From positions 1 through 14,482 of the forward strand of contig CAZLDQ010000148.1 in NCBI GenBank assembly GCA_964558295.1: a stretch of DNA of 14,482 nt. Reading direction: 5' to 3'. The position numbers were made by a program, and so were the translations under genes. A model generated the notes under the pieces. That model saw only the letters and a program-made list of their open reading frames with translations. It searched no databases and was not told the DNA's origin. Below, one piece after another: positions 13,653-14,482 of the stretch. Origin of the DNA: JBDKTH01 sp964558295 (GTDB lineage Bacteria; Planctomycetota; Planctomycetia; Pirellulales; Thermoguttaceae). Position 1 is the stretch's first letter; every line of letters begins with the position of its first letter.

Positions 13653-13704
13653 TTTCCCAGTTCCCCTCACCCCAGCCCTCGTCCAGAGGGGGGAACTTGG
13701 GAAA
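13653..13704. repeat. palindromic intergenic repeat downstream of deoC
   Basis: The arms TTTCCCAGTTCCCCTC (13653-13668) and GAGGGGGGAACTTGGGAAA (13686-13704) form a long imperfect hairpin. The core CCCTCACCCCAGCCCTC resembles, from memory, a family of dispersed intergenic palindromes found in many bacterial genomes. It ends 8 bp from the deoC stop and may also act as a transcription end or mRNA stabiliser for deoC. The U-run of an intrinsic terminator is missing. Confidence 0.5.
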
Positions 13705-13711
13705 CTGCCGC

Positions 13712-14413
13712 TTAGCCCCGTTCACAAGCCCGAAGCTCTTCGAGAATGGCCACTCCGTTACTGGTGCCGATCCGAGTGGCGCCGGCAGCGAGCAGGGCTT
13801 TGACGGCGTCAAGGGTGCGAATGCCGCCGGCCGCTTTGACGCCTGCCCGGTTGCCCACGACGGAACGCATCAGGGCCACGTCGGCTACCGTAGCGCCGGC
13901 GGTACCGAAGCCGGTCGACGTTTTGACGAAGTCGACGCCCGCCTCGACGGCCATGTGGCAGACCAGTCGCTTCTGTGCGTCCGTCAGGTAACAGGTTTCC
14001 AGGATCACCTTGGAGATCACGCCGGCTGGCCGGCAAGCGGCAACCAGGTCAAGGAGCTCGCGACGGACTAGCCCGTGGTTGCCCGCCTGGAGCGCCCGGA
14101 GGTTGATGACCATGTCGATTTCGCCGGCCCCCCGGGCGATGGCGTCGCGGATTTCAAAGGCTTTCGTGGCCGAGGTGTTTTGTCCCAAGGGAAAGCCCAC
14201 GGCCGCGCCCACGCGAACCCCGGAGCCTTCAAGGAGGCGGACACACGCGGTCACCTCGGCCGGATTGACGGCGACCATCGCAAACCGACACTGCCGGGCC
14301 TCGTGGCAGAGCCTTTCGATGTCGGTTGGGGGGCCATACGCTTTGAGATACGTATGGTCGATCATCGCGGCCAGCGACGTAGGGGTCAGAACCAGGGTGT
14401 CCATCAGACTCAT
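13712..14413 (-). CDS. deoC: deoxyribose-phosphate aldolase DeoC
   Basis: DeoC is a class I aldolase that splits 2-deoxyribose-5-phosphate into glyceraldehyde-3-phosphate and acetaldehyde in deoxynucleoside breakdown. From the chosen ATG it has 233 aa in a single TIM barrel. It shows IDHTYLK at the start, GFPLG (73-77), GAGEIDMVIN with Asp100, VDFVKTSTGFG with the Schiff-base Lys164, and GVKAAGGIRT with Lys193. Length and motifs are normal for the short bacterial type. ATG 14413 is preferred (GAGG about 11 nt upstream); TTG 14434 and ATG 14404 are alternatives. It is on the same strand as glgB, but a 267-bp gap with repeats suggests separate transcription. No other nucleoside-catabolism gene is present. 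Confidence 0.95.
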   Translation of the reverse strand: MSLMDTLVLTPTSLAAMIDHTYLKAYGPPTDIERLCHEARQCRFAMVAVNPAEVTACVRLLEGSGVRVGAAVGFPLGQNTSATKAFEIRDAIARGAGEIDMVINLRALQAGNHGLVRRELLDLVAACRPAGVISKVILETCYLTDAQKRLVCHMAVEAGVDFVKTSTGFGTAGATVADVALMRSVVGNRAGVKAAGGIRTLDAVKALLAAGATRIGTSNGVAILEELRACERG

Positions 14414-14482
14414 TGTATTGCTAACCTCAGACAATGTGAGAACTTTTACCGCGACTCGCCGCGGATCGAAGGGGGAGAGGGG

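Noticed and set aside
1..14482. CRISPR array, tRNA or rRNA genes, transposase or prophage genes
   Set aside because: No regularly spaced repeats, no tRNA-like T-arm plus acceptor pairing, and no transposase or phage protein were seen on either strand.

Overview
This window looks like a GC-rich bacterial chromosome segment, probably from a member of the Planctomycetota (Pirellulales-like). That placement is inferred from four things: a mur/fts cluster that ends at ftsQ with no ftsA or ftsZ, csrA next to it, a DNA-binding/PTS-EIIA fusion protein, and period-7 simple repeats between genes. No rRNA or marker gene confirms it. A run of 10 Ns inside glgB shows that this is a scaffolded draft assembly.

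Layout. Positions 1-408 hold no convincing gene but contain a dense set of competing inverted repeats (about 143-228) and a candidate csrA promoter. csrA (409-612, +) faces the end of a long minus-strand peptidoglycan cluster. In transcription order this is murE (9708-8218), murF (8149-6758), mraY (6520-5363), murG (5366-4218), murC (4082-2550), murB (2517-1642) and ftsQ (1628-639). Together these genes add meso-diaminopimelate and D-Ala-D-Ala to UDP-MurNAc-peptide, build lipid I and lipid II, and supply a division-site scaffold. murD and ftsW, which usually sit between mraY and murG, are absent: mraY and murG overlap by 4 bp.

Control regions. A strong predicted promoter (TTGACA-16-GACAAT, 9868-9841, minus strand) lies ahead of murE. 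Two GGAATTCC palindromes sit directly upstream of it, and its roughly 125-nt leader can fold into a three-way-junction-like structure. A second strong predicted promoter (TTGACA-18-TATTAT, 4156-4127, minus strand) lies in the murG-murC gap and could drive murC-murB-ftsQ separately. The 237-bp murF-mraY gap holds several hairpins.

Divergent from murE is a two-gene plus-strand unit: a helix-turn-helix/PTS EIIA fusion (9990-10703) and a protein with two degenerate receiver-like domains (10732-11577). The 10-mer CCGCCGGTCG occurs twice in the murE leader and once between these two genes, so this protein could regulate the peptidoglycan operon. That link is a hypothesis. The right part carries glgB (glycogen branching enzyme, minus strand, overlapping the end of the receiver-like gene by 50 bp) and deoC (deoxyribose-phosphate aldolase, minus strand), separated by a palindromic intergenic repeat.
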